Assembly (NCBI GenBank): GCA_964030785.1
Contig: OZ034968.1
Coordinates: 40,589,186 to 40,653,185, forward strand
Origin: Siderastrea siderea
Lineage: Eukaryota > Cnidaria > Anthozoa > Scleractinia > Rhizangiidae
Length of the DNA stretch: 64,000 bases
Direction: 5' to 3'
This document shows positions 42,336 through 51,999 of the stretch, one piece after another. How positions within the stretch are numbered: position 1 is the stretch's first letter; every line of letters starts with the position of its first letter. The notes below the pieces were generated by a model. It was not told the DNA's origin, made no database searches, and was given only the letters and a program-made list of their open reading frames with translations. The position numbers and the translations under genes were made by a program.

Positions 42336-42659
42336 AACAGAAAATTATTTGGAACAACGAACAATTAAGTTCAGTCCAAACAATTTCACGCATGTCTTAC
42401 GCCACCTAACGCGAAAATTTTAATTTGTCCCCGTTTTTAGGGCAATTTGTTGCTCTATTACCCATTCAATTTGCTATGAATGACCGCACTTTTTCAGGAT
42501 TATTTCTTCCGTAAACGAAACCCAATTCGAAAATAACCCATACACTGTAATTCTTTGTATTCAAATTGTAATAGTTGTAACGTTGGATGCGCTATATCGG
42601 AGTTGCTTGTTGTGAAATAGTTTTATGATTTATTCAAATACTACAGCTTTTAAAAAACA

Positions 42660-42800
42660 TGGGTTCATGTGTAAGCTGTGAAACGTGTTTTAAAATAGGT
42701 TAAATTGAAATGCCATTAGTAAGCCATTTCTTTGAAGTGTTTTTGCTGGTGTTAATAAAAAGCCTAAAAAGACATTACCAATAAAAAGGGCACTTTCTTT
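42660..42800 (-). repeat. Dispersed repeat family R, copy 4 (partial)
   Basis: On the minus strand ACACCAGCAAAAACACTTCA, then TGGCTTACTAATGGCATTTC and a CAGCTTACACATG block, close to the 3.1-kb copy. Confidence 0.45.
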
Positions 42801-44400
42801 AGTTCTTTTATGGACTTTAGTTCTCTGAGCTTAAGTGTGTTATATACCCTTGGTTAAGTTTCACGGCTGTTTATCTATTCTTTTTTTCGAGGTTTAATTA
42901 GGTAACGAGATATGCAACTGCCTTTACATATCATGAATAATTAATCAAAGAAGAAATGAACTTTGCTTTCCATATTTCTTTACCCCCAAAAGTCACTGTT
43001 ACAATTTTTTTGTAGGGGTGAAGGGAAAACATCATTGGCTTACTCAAACTTTTTTTTTTGTCAGAAATGATAAACGACGTGAATGCTGTTTAATTCTCCT
43101 TTGGAATATTGATCACAGTCCCCTGTAAATTATCCATGGCAATAGCAGAAGCCATAATATATTTTCTTCTGGCACAGTGTTTTGTTAGGATTGTTTCTTT
43201 TGTCAGTGTTGCACAAGGGACAATTTTTAATATTTTGACCATGCCTTTTTAGTTAGCCGACAGAAACCGTGCAGCGTTAAGACTCTGTCATTTCCAAGCC
43301 CGACAAGCATTTGGTAACTAAACTATCAGTTCCCACGGTCTGACCCGGGGTAGGGCATTTGTCTCTTTAATAATCAATTTACGAATCAGTACGTAAATTA
43401 GGCTGTTTCATTTCACATACTGAGAGGTAAACCTTGCTTAAAGATTGCAGATACATATCCCTTTCACCGGCCTTTATAGGTATAAGAGGGTAAAGGCCAA
43501 ACGTGACTCTACTTGGCAAATCCACTCGCTGTATTTTGTTGGTTGTATAGCTTTCAACATAGAGCTGTACCGAGTAGACTTCTAAGAGATCTGTGGTAGT
43601 TTACAAGTCTGCTGAGCAATTGATGTTTCAATGTATGAAGCCGAAGAGTTTCTAATCGTGCGTAAGACTGAGTGGACAATTTCACTTTTTCAAGGGCTAT
43701 TAGTAAATGTGCTCTTTATACCGTTGTTTGTTTTTCAGACCTTTGATCTATTTGTAGCGTATGTGTTTTCGTTTAGGGAGTTAGTTACGTGGCTATTCAA
43801 ACAGCCGCTAAAATAATTCTCTTGGCTGTTTGCAAGCAATAGGTGGATGTACTGTTTACTAACAAACCTTTTCAATTCCTAACATCTTTCAGGCTTTAAA
43901 ACAAAGAAAACTTAGTCTTATGTACCCTATTAAGTAGTACCAGGTTCATTAATAACAATAACACTGAAATCCTCCTATGGGACCTGTGAACTTCTTAGCC
44001 ACGATTTGTTTCTTTTCTAACGTCCAGCGTTGCAGTCTCTATTCTTCAGTGTGGTTTTTTACATGGTGCAGAGTGGAAGGTAGTTTTAAGTTTGTTTAGT
44101 TTGTTTGCACTCTTCCCAAAGCGTCACTGTGGCTATTTTGTATGTATGAGCTGACCCAACTGTGGGGCATGTACTTGTTCGGTCCGGAAGAGAAAATGAC
44201 AAGTTCTTGTGGGAGGGCCAGGTTTGGAATTGACGGAGCCATTACGGCAATAGCCTGTAAAAAGCATGAAGGTTCACCCACTAAATTTTGCTGCCTTAGA
44301 ATTATACGTGTAATTATACGTCTAATTCTGCATAGGTGGGGCTCGTCTAGCCACACAACTAAGCCAGTGTTCAAATAATTTTCTGTGAATTTTGCATTTT
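42800..44400. other. No gene seen
   Basis: AT-rich, short frames only. No repeat family recognised apart from the flanking R copies. Confidence 0.5.
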
Positions 44401-44404
44401 ATCG

Positions 44405-44700
44405 GTCATGCTACAAACGCTAATTAAACATACCAACATCGACCAACAGCTCCAACAGGCCTCTATAAGGAATTGCCGCAATCAAAGTAATTTCAGTCGA
44501 GGGAAAATAAGAAACAGAAAATCTGATCGAAAGAAAATGGCTTTTTCATGAGTCAATCTCGTTTTACTAGTACCGGTAAAAACACTTGTATGGAACGACG
44601 AGATCAACCAACAAATGGAAAATCACTTAGACCCGTCAACATGTTTCGCTGCTTACACACATCTAGGTTGTCTACTTTAAGTAAGAATTTTAAATTTGGC
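44405..44700 (+). repeat. Dispersed repeat family R, copy 5
   Basis: Fullest copy: CATGCTACAAACGCTAATTA start, AAAATGGCTTTTTCATGAGT core, TTTACTAGTACCGGTAAAAA, a TTTCGCTGCTTACACA block and a TAAGAATTTTAAATTTGGCT end. Confidence 0.6.
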
Positions 44701-45884
44701 TCTTTATTCTTCCAACGAAGAAACGATTTTCAAATCAACACGAAACACAGACCAGGACACATCAGAGGTTAGTTTTCTTAGACATCTCTGTATTGATTTT
44801 GTATGTTTACACAAAAACCAGCTTGTTATACCTTTTGCGTCTATAATTCTAACTAATTAGCGTTGTCTCTCAATCAAACATTTTATTTTTCGCCCAACAT
44901 CACTCAGAGAAGCTTATTTTAATAAGCTGTTTTTCAAACAAAAACGTGAGAGAAGGAAAGGTTCAGAGAACTAAAAATTTCTCCTGATGTGGCCCGTATT
45001 TTCACAGTTTAAATTGTATTTGAGCAGGATCTAGGATGAGATCTTTGCTCTTGTAAGCTGCCGCTGTGTACCCTATTCAGTTCAGTGGCATAGCAAGCGA
45101 ACGAACAGGTTGAATATTTACTCGACCGCGTGTTGACCATATTAATGTATCCGGTCTAAAAACTGCTATTAGACTGAATTTTTTTCACCAGAGCTAACTT
45201 GCTCAGGTTAAGATACTTTTTTAAGTAAAATTGAAAAAAAAAAACAGAAATAAGTCTTCGTGCTTTGTTCACAAAAGTATTTCACGCTATCAGAGCCAAG
45301 TAATCCTCAGAACGTTAATGTTACTGATTCACAACTGAAGAACTCCTGTTAGTTCTTATATATTCAAGATTTCCGAGTTATTCTGAAGTAAGAATAATCT
45401 TCAAGCATTTGTTTGCTGCCTCCCTTTTTTTCACTATTTATCTGACCCCAATTCGTTCTAAATCGCAACCCAAAATGGAAAATCCCCGTTTGCACCCAAC
45501 GGCTCACAGTAGTTTAACAATTAAAATTAGGGTCAACTACAAAACCAAAATACTTTTCTGAATCGCTTGGCAACTCTAAACAAATTTCGAGTACTTTCAG
45601 AATGTAAGAATAGGCCTTTTTGTCGAAGTCCTTCGAAAATTTCGGACTGCCGGGTATTTAGTCTTAAACGCCCGTATCCAGCTGCCGGGTTTCTAGGCAA
45701 TATACAATTACGTTTCGTCGTTGATCACTACCAGTGCCAGACAATCGAAGAAATCTGAGTAACAACCCCCTAAAAATGGTTTTTTAAGTGTAACAACCAC
45801 TGTTTTGTGCGAAGAAAAATGGAAAGTAAAATTTATTTTTTCTTTGATTAATTATTCATGAAACATAGTGGATAAACTACGTTA

Positions 45885-46080
45885 CATAATGTCAAACTTT
45901 GGAAGCAAGCGGTAACACATCAGTTCAGAGAAAAAAAAAACTATAAAAATAAATGAAATGAAAAAAAATTATATCGAAACTAAAGAAAGAGGCCTTTTAC
46001 ATTAGTGAATGCATTTTACTTGTACCAGTAAAAACACTTAAATCAGTGACAGCATGCAATCTTAAATTTACGCTTCCATA
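45885..46080 (+). repeat. Dispersed repeat family R, copy 6
   Basis: Core readable as GAGGCCTTTTACATTAGTGA, then TTTACTTGTACCAGTAAAAA followed by CACTTAAATCAGTGAC. More diverged than copies 5 and 7. Confidence 0.45.
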
Positions 46081-46360
46081 AAGGATCCTGTTTATATCTA
46101 TTTTTACGAGGTCCTTTGCATTTGCGTAAAGAACGTCTCTATTCATCTTATAGGATAGTGCTTAAAAGATTTCGGAGGGACACTATAAAACGCGATTTTA
46201 ACGCACATTGCAAAAAAACGTAAAGAGAGCATATAGAAAGATTTACGGCCTCCTTAAATTGTGTTGATGATTTTTTACACAACATTGAAATATCGTACGT
46301 GGGCTGAGTGTCAACAAGTTCAGCTACTATATTCTAAATCCATAGAAAAAGTTCATTTTT

Positions 46361-47078
46361 CATTTGTGTGCTTAGTGACCTGGCCTTTGAGTGGAGGCGA
46401 GGCTGGAGTTGACCTTGTTTTAGGCTTGAATAAATTCTGCAGCAAGAATTTCGAGCCGAATAAGCAATTTTTGAGGTGGGCATTCTACCGGCAGAATAAG
46501 CAATTTTCAAGCATAATTTGAGCAGAATAACGGAACATCAGTTACACTAATGATATGCCCAACAGTTGTAAGAAAGATTGAAAACTAAATACAAAACAAA
46601 TGGAAAATACCTTGTTATTAATGTGATTATTAGCTAAAACTCACTCACATGATTCCATCACATACTTTGAAGTCAGTGGCATTATATACATTACATTGCA
46701 AATTACAATTTTGCTATGCAAATAAATACGTAATTAGTATTTAGGAGTTTATGCTCAGGCTCCGTTCTACATTTGCGAAAATACAGGAATTTTTTGCGTA
46801 TCGAGCAAAATTGGAGCGGAATTTAGGTGTCCGAGCAGAATTTCGAGCCGAATAAGCGATTTTTACGAGCATTGCGGGCAGCCAGAATAAGCCATTTTAC
46901 GAGCAGAATTTATCCAAGCCTACGTTGTTTTGATACAGCCCTCCTGCTTTTCATATGTAAATAAAAACTAGTTAGCATGAGAACAACATGATTTACATGT
47001 GAAAAGCAGAAGGGTTTTATCAAAAAAAGGTCAACTCCAGCCTCACTAAAAGGCCAGGTCACTAAGCACACAACTGTA
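46361..47078. mobile_element. 0.7-kb inverted-repeat element
   Basis: Ends mirror each other: TGTGTGCTTAGTGACCTGGC at the left and GCCAGGTCACTAAGCACACA at the right, continuing inward through AGGCTGGAGTTGACCT. Inside, an AATTTCGAGCCGAATAAGC block occurs twice (about 46448 and 46842). A second hairpin of about 34 bp (TACAGCCCTCCTGCTTTTCA against TGAAAAGCAGAAGGGTTTTA) sits at about 46935-47020. No coding frame. The nested structure suggests one foldback element inserted in, or fused to, another. Confidence 0.6.
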
Positions 47079-47711
47079 AAATGGACTATCCTGTCTTCGG
47101 ACTGTAGTTATTGATGTTCAATAAACGGTTTCTTCTTTTCATCTTCTAATTGAGTGTGTACTCGCTCGGTACTCTTTCTTTAGCGGACTTGTCAATATTT
47201 TGACAATTTCAGAGGACTGCTGTGGCAGTTCATCATGACTATGCCTTGTAATTTTAACTCAAGAGAGAGAGAATAAGTTATCATTATTTGACAAGACATA
47301 ACGCAAGAAGTTACGATAAAAAAACTTTTATCTTGCGTTTGCAGTTTAAATATGTGTAACTGTCGTTATACTCTGGAACCAAGAAAATCAAACTTTTAGT
47401 TTGACGTCGCTTGCAACTCCGATATAGCAGCGAACTTTCTTCCAACATTACAGCTATCAAGACAATTTGGCTGCATAAGAATTTGCTAAATCCTAAGTTA
47501 TTTTTGAGTTGGGTTTCATTCAGTGAAGCAAAAATCTTGCAAAAGTGCGGATCATTTAAAGTAGTCGAAGCGTAAATAGAAGAACAAAATTGCCCTGAAA
47601 CGGGGACGTTTTTTGACGTCAAGTGGTACGAGGAGCCGTGAAATTGAACCAAAATATTATTATTTCCAAATAACTCTCTGTGGAATTTTGCTTTTGATTC
47701 CTTCATGCCAG

Positions 47712-47945
47712 TTCATGCTAGAAACACCAATTATTTATGTCACGGTTGGCTTTATTACCGAACTACGAGACTGAACATCGTTAAGTAGAGATAGAAAGAA
47801 AGTGGCGTTTTCTTGAGTTTATCTCGTTTTACCAGTATCTGTAAAAACCCCTTGTATGTGACATATCACTTTAAAACGTTAACAGCTTTCGCTGCTTACA
47901 CAAATTAACGTTGTCTGCCTAAACTATGAAATTTAAATTGAGCCT
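47712..47945 (+). repeat. Dispersed repeat family R, copy 7
   Basis: CATGCTAGAAACACCAATTA start, AAAGTGGCGTTTTCTTGAGT core, TTTTACCAGTATCTGTAAAA, ATATCACTTTAAAACGTTAA, TTTCGCTGCTTACACA. The CA microsatellite begins shortly after it. Confidence 0.6.
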
Positions 47946-48020
47946 TTATTCTCTCACCAAAGAAACATTTTTCGCTTGTTGGCACACAGAAGCACACTCG
48001 CACACAAACCAAACCAAAAC

Positions 48021-48022
<2 letters not shown>

Positions 48023-48100
<78 letters not shown>

Positions 48101-48108
48101 CACACACA
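48023..48108. repeat. (CA)n microsatellite
   Basis: About 40 CA units with one interruption (ACGCAC near 48093). Reading frames through it give poly(Thr-His) or poly(Cys-Val) and are not genes. Confidence 0.95.
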
Positions 48109-48654
48109 AACAACTACAGGAATCCAGTAGTGGAAATAGAGAGATTACAGCGCTCAATTTGTGTTACATAAGGAAACAAATCGTGGCTAAGAAGTTCACT
48201 CGCAGTTCTCAGCGGCTGTTTGATAAGCCAAAGCTACATCCCATTCTCCTTGATTTTCGATCTCCGTTACAGGAGGACAAAGTTAACTGGCAACGAAACA
48301 GGGTATGAATCTTAAACAATTATTTATTATAATATTTGTAAACTCCTCGTTCTTCATGCACAAACGTTTCGAGCAAATTAGAAGAAAAAGTACATTCAGT
48401 GCGGTTCGAATTGATTTATTGGCAGTGTTATGGCCACTGCCTTGAAAGTATTGTCCTCGAAATTCTATCCGACCTCACTGACAAAACACCATTTCTCCCA
48501 CGTACAGCGAGCATCGCGTTGATTCAAGCTGTTGGATGTCCAAGTCACAGTACTTTTAAATACAGAAACGAATCGCTCTTCTACCCGAGGTTGGGTAAAA
48601 GTAGCCTCAGTAAGATACCGGAAACAAACAACCATACAAACATATTTACACCAA

Positions 48655-48833
48655 TGTTTCCGATGGCTATGACCAATTTTTTTGTTTTGTTTTTGGGAAG
48701 TAGGTAAGCAAGACCATTTTTTTGTCAAAATAGTGCAACAAACACATTTGGACCAGTTTAGCAACTGAGACCTGATCTATCTTTTAGCAGGTTGAATCAC
48801 TTTGCCAGAAAGGAAGGAGGAATTTTGTGAACC
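48655..48833 (+). promoter_or_regulatory. Conserved leader of MACPF gene 2
   Basis: Homologous to 8537-8676: TGTTTCCGATGGCTATGACC, then ATCTTTTAGCAGGTTGAATC and TTTTGTGAACCATGATT. The TCTTTTAGCAG block again looks like a 3' splice site. The region is about 40 bp longer than in gene 1. Confidence 0.4.
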
Positions 48834-50354
48834 ATGATTATCCCGTTGACGCTGTTTACATGCTTGTCGGCCACATTTAGAGGAATCAGAGCGGATAGCA
48901 AGCCTGATAGCGTTACGGAAGAGCTTGGAAAAGGTCTCTATCTCCGGAAGACCAACTTGCTGGCTGACTTCCAGGAGAGCGAGGCAAGCGTGTTCGAACG
49001 TTTGCCTTCATCCTGTTTTGTCACGAAAAAGTTACATTACTCAGGCAGTAACTATGACTACTATGCAAGTACTAAAGCCTTTTACTCAAAACTGGCCGTC
49101 GGAGCAAGTTTGGACGCCTCTTTGGAGTCTTCTTTTACGCTGGGCGCTACCCTTAGCAGTGTTATTCAGAAAGAAGATTCAAAGGAATCCAAAGTGAGTG
49201 GTATTTCTTTAATTGTCCGTTCAATAACCGAAAAGATCCTGGTAAAAAAAGATTGTTTAGATGACGATGAAACCTCCACCTTAACCAAGCGCTTCGTCAA
49301 GGCCTTGGAAACACTGCCGTTGACAATCAAGAGTCCCTGGCTCGCGAACTCTTGGAAGGCATACAACGTCTTTTTGGAGACATTCGGCTCCCATGTGATA
49401 ACATCTGTTCAGCGTGGATCAAGCCTTAGACAGACGACATTTGCTGAAAGTTCTAAATCGTACAGTCAAAGAGATTTCCAGGTGAACAGTTGCATTAAAC
49501 TTGCAGGCCCCACGGATGTTGGCAAGGTCGGCGTCAAGGCGTGCGCAAATGTCACCAAAAAAGAAATATCCAGTGCGACCAATATGAACACGATAGATAA
49601 AATCATAGTCCGAGGAGGGACCAAGGAAACCCGCAATGCGCTGGTTGAGCAGAGGACGAAGGAATTGATTGAAAAATTTTTGAATGAAGCCGGTGAGTCG
49701 GACGCGGCTGTGGAACACACCTTCAGGGCGGTGTGGAACATTTTACAAAGCCGTTTCGGGCCCGGATCCGAAAACTACATCAGAGCTGTTAATCTGCAGT
49801 ACTACTACCTCGGCTATTTGAACTATGGCTGTCCTTACATAGAGGGCGGACAAATTCAAACAGATAAACTGAAAGGACTTATAATAGAGAGATTCAAAAG
49901 AGGACCAGTTCAAATACAGAAATTCGACTACACCAGAGATGCCACCAAACAGTCTCCAGAATTCGAGTGCACTTTGGCTTCAGAGGGATGCCACAGTGAC
50001 GACGACTGTCACTACAAAGTTGGAGCCTGGTGCGTTTGTCGAGGGCAATCTTGCGTTCGCTATAAATCGGAGAAAGACGCCACAGGGAACTCTAAGCAGA
50101 CAGCGTACGCTAACACTGTGGACTGGGCATGGCAAGGCTGCAAAAGTGCTGTGTTTTACTGTCTCTGCGGCAACGAAAATTTTTGGAAGCGCGAAACAGT
50201 GTGGACAATGCCAAGCAGGGATGTCCTGCAGAAAGGCCCCAGTCATAGTCCGCACCGCAAATCAAAGAAGCCAGACCAACACCGAGATCTGAACAAGATC
50301 AAGCACCACATCAAGGACGGAAACAAGAAAGAAAAGCACGCTCACAAGTCGTAA
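48834..50354 (+). CDS. Secreted MACPF-domain protein, paralogue 2
   Basis: 506 residues, one exon, roughly 70-75% identical by eye to the 8.7-kb gene and aligned without gaps for the first ~333 residues. Signal peptide 1-20 (cut after GIRA). MACPF signature FGSHVITSVQRGSS near 184-197. The Cys-rich module has the same nine-Cys order (CTLASEGC, DDDC, WCVCRGQSC, then three more). Differences: about 18 extra residues just before that module, including QTDKLKGLIIERFKRG, and a strongly basic tail (NKIKHHIKDGNKKEKHAHKS) where paralogue 1 is acidic. Family members form membrane pores after oligomerising. Venom, immunity or digestion are all possible. No frameshift or stop, so both copies look functional. 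Confidence 0.9.
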   Translation: MIIPLTLFTCLSATFRGIRADSKPDSVTEELGKGLYLRKTNLLADFQESEASVFERLPSSCFVTKKLHYSGSNYDYYASTKAFYSKLAVGASLDASLESSFTLGATLSSVIQKEDSKESKVSGISLIVRSITEKILVKKDCLDDDETSTLTKRFVKALETLPLTIKSPWLANSWKAYNVFLETFGSHVITSVQRGSSLRQTTFAESSKSYSQRDFQVNSCIKLAGPTDVGKVGVKACANVTKKEISSATNMNTIDKIIVRGGTKETRNALVEQRTKELIEKFLNEAGESDAAVEHTFRAVWNILQSRFGPGSENYIRAVNLQYYYLGYLNYGCPYIEGGQIQTDKLKGLIIERFKRGPVQIQKFDYTRDATKQSPEFECTLASEGCHSDDDCHYKVGAWCVCRGQSCVRYKSEKDATGNSKQTAYANTVDWAWQGCKSAVFYCLCGNENFWKRETVWTMPSRDVLQKGPSHSPHRKSKKPDQHRDLNKIKHHIKDGNKKEKHAHKS

Positions 50355-50434
50355 TGTGAGAAGTCCTGAATTGCTGGGTTATCAAAAGGAGAAATACACC
50401 AAAATTGAAGTTTATATTTTAAAGCCACCGAAGC

Positions 50435-50440
50435 AATAAA
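50435..50440 (+). terminator. Poly(A) signal candidate of MACPF gene 2
   Basis: AATAAA 80 bp after the stop codon, with a second AATAAA near 50529-50534. The 3' flank resembles that of paralogue 1 at about 50636-50700. Confidence 0.5.
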
Positions 50441-50865
50441 GCACTTCCTCCATTCAAGTATATTGCAAATATGAAGAAGAAGACACTTGAGTTGACTATT
50501 AAAGTTAATTTTTGTTATAGCTAATGAGAATAAAGTAATGTTACTTGTCATATACTGATAACCCAAATCGAAATCGAAATCACTTCCAATATGAACACAT
50601 GAAAAGAAAAATGAGTATACTAATATTTTAGCTCATTGTTGATTATTATTTATCATGCATGGCCATTGAAAGACAATATACCATTAAAGATCATTAAAGA
50701 TAAAAGATTAAATTCTGTGTGAGTGGTAACTTCTAACTTAATATTGAAAATTTGTTTCAATATAAAAAGACAATTGACAAAATATTCGCTAAAAGGTAAA
50801 ATGATGTATATACAAGGCTAAAAAAAAGATAAAAGGGGGGGGGGGGGGGGTATAAACAATTAAAA

Positions 50866-50906
50866 GGAACCAAACGTTTTCGACAAGTATGTCATCATCA
50901 GGGTTA
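50866..50906 (-). ncRNA. Hammerhead-ribozyme-like motif, left arm
   Basis: Minus strand: AACC-CTGATGA-TGACA-TACT-TGTC-GAAA-ACGTT-TGGTT. The invariant CTGATGA and GAAA boxes flank a clean stem II (GACA/TGTC). A very short palindromic stem III (AACGTT) and stem I AACC/GGTT can form. Hammerhead motifs with minimal stem III are established in Penelope-like element terminal repeats. Confidence 0.6.
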
Positions 50907-51055
50907 AAAGGCCGTTCGTGATTTGCATGGTTTTTATACTCAGGTTATTCCCGAAGGGAACAACTGCGCAACATAGCAATTAACTTGTTTGTTCAAAGTT
51001 GGGCTCCTTTGTTGGATAATTAGGCCCTCGATGATCTTTCTCTTAAAATAAGATC

Positions 51056-51853
51056 TTGCTGAACAAAGGACTCTCCACTGGAATGAGTGACTTGGGTTTT
51101 CCAAAAGGTGACGTGCTCGTTCCGAGGTGTGGCAGATATTTGAATGTTCAGTTATTCGCACTTCAAAATTTCGCATTACCAACCAAATGGAAGAGAAATT
51201 GCATTACAGGAGCCCTACACAGAGCCAAAAACATCTCCACAAATCTTGATCGCGACATAAAAGAAATCAAGACCACTTTCTCAAATGCTGGTTACCCCAA
51301 GAAATTTGAATCCTGCACCATCGACAATTTCATATCGAACAATTCATCTGAAGATGAACCCTTAATCCCGCATTTTCTCTTCGAAGAACGGAAAAAGATT
51401 TGCATCAAACTCCCCTACTGCAAGAAGAATGAAATCGCAAGCAAAAAGTTTATTTCAAAACTGAACTCCTTCACTAATTTCAAGTATATTTTCATCATTC
51501 TGTGGCAAACTAGACAAATCAAAAGTCTATTCAGCCTCAAGGACAAAAACCTTCACAAGTCCCACGTTATTTACGAAGGAGAATGCTCATGCGGAGAAAA
51601 CTATGTAGGTGAAACAATGCGAAATTTTGAAGTGCGAATAACTGAACATTCAAATATCTGCCACACCTCGGAACCAGCACGTCACCTTTTGGAAAACCCA
51701 AGTCACTCATTCCAGTGGAGAGTCCTTTGTTCAGCAAGATCTTATTTTAAGAGAAAGATCATCGAGGGCCTAATTATCCAACAAAGGAGCCCAACTTTGA
51801 ACAAACAAGTTAATTGCTATGTTGCGCAGTTGTTCCCTTCGGAAATAACCTGA
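51056..51853 (+). pseudogene. Penelope-like ORF fragment with GIY-YIG endonuclease
   Basis: The open frame covers 265 codons. The element-derived part begins after the left-arm junction near 51177 and reads as the C-terminal part of a Penelope-like polyprotein: helical linker, FLFEERKKICIKLPYCKKNE, then the endonuclease with VIYEGECSCGENYVGET (GIY-YIG-like Y...Y), a downstream Arg in FEVRITEHSN, and SKxxK-like basic helix YFKRKIIEGL. The reverse transcriptase is absent (5' truncation), so the copy cannot move by itself. The first ~40 codons of the frame are antisense of the left arm, not native protein. Confidence 0.75.
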
Positions 51854-51885
51854 GTATAAAAACCATGCAAATCACGAACGGCCTT

Positions 51886-51927
51886 TTAACCCTGATGATG
51901 GTATACTTGTCGAAAACGTTTGGTTCC
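51886..51927 (+). ncRNA. Hammerhead-ribozyme-like motif, right arm
   Basis: Plus strand: AACC-CTGATGA-TGGTATACTTGTC-GAAA-ACGTTTGGTTCC. Same core as the left arm. Stem II is weakened (GGTA/TGTC, two G-T-type pairs). Self-cleavage would be less likely than in the left-arm copy. Confidence 0.5.
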
Positions 51928-51999
51928 TTTTAATTGTTTATACCCCCCCTTTTCATCTTTTTTTAGCCTTGTATATACATCAAAAAGACAATTGTCCCA

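Larger units (their letters stand above)
50777..51981 (+). mobile_element. Truncated Penelope-like element with inverted arms
   Basis: Bounded by the 13-bp direct repeat AAAAAGACAATTG (50764-50776 and 51982-51994). A left arm (about 50803-51177) is the reverse complement of the right end (about 51618-51981). Outside the left arm a 26-bp extension (50777-50802) is present on one side only. An inverted partial copy joined to the 5'-truncated body, plus a short one-sided extension, is the usual layout of Penelope-like elements. The body encodes the C-terminal GIY-YIG endonuclease region. The arms contain runs of 16 G (left) and about 7 C (right) at the same place. Confidence 0.8.

Noticed and set aside
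47905..48308. Frames rich in Thr-His or Cys-Val
   Set aside because: They are translations of the CA microsatellite.
48399..48764. Overlapping frames of about 100 codons just upstream of MACPF gene 2
   Set aside because: No conservation with the leader of gene 1 at protein level and no motif.
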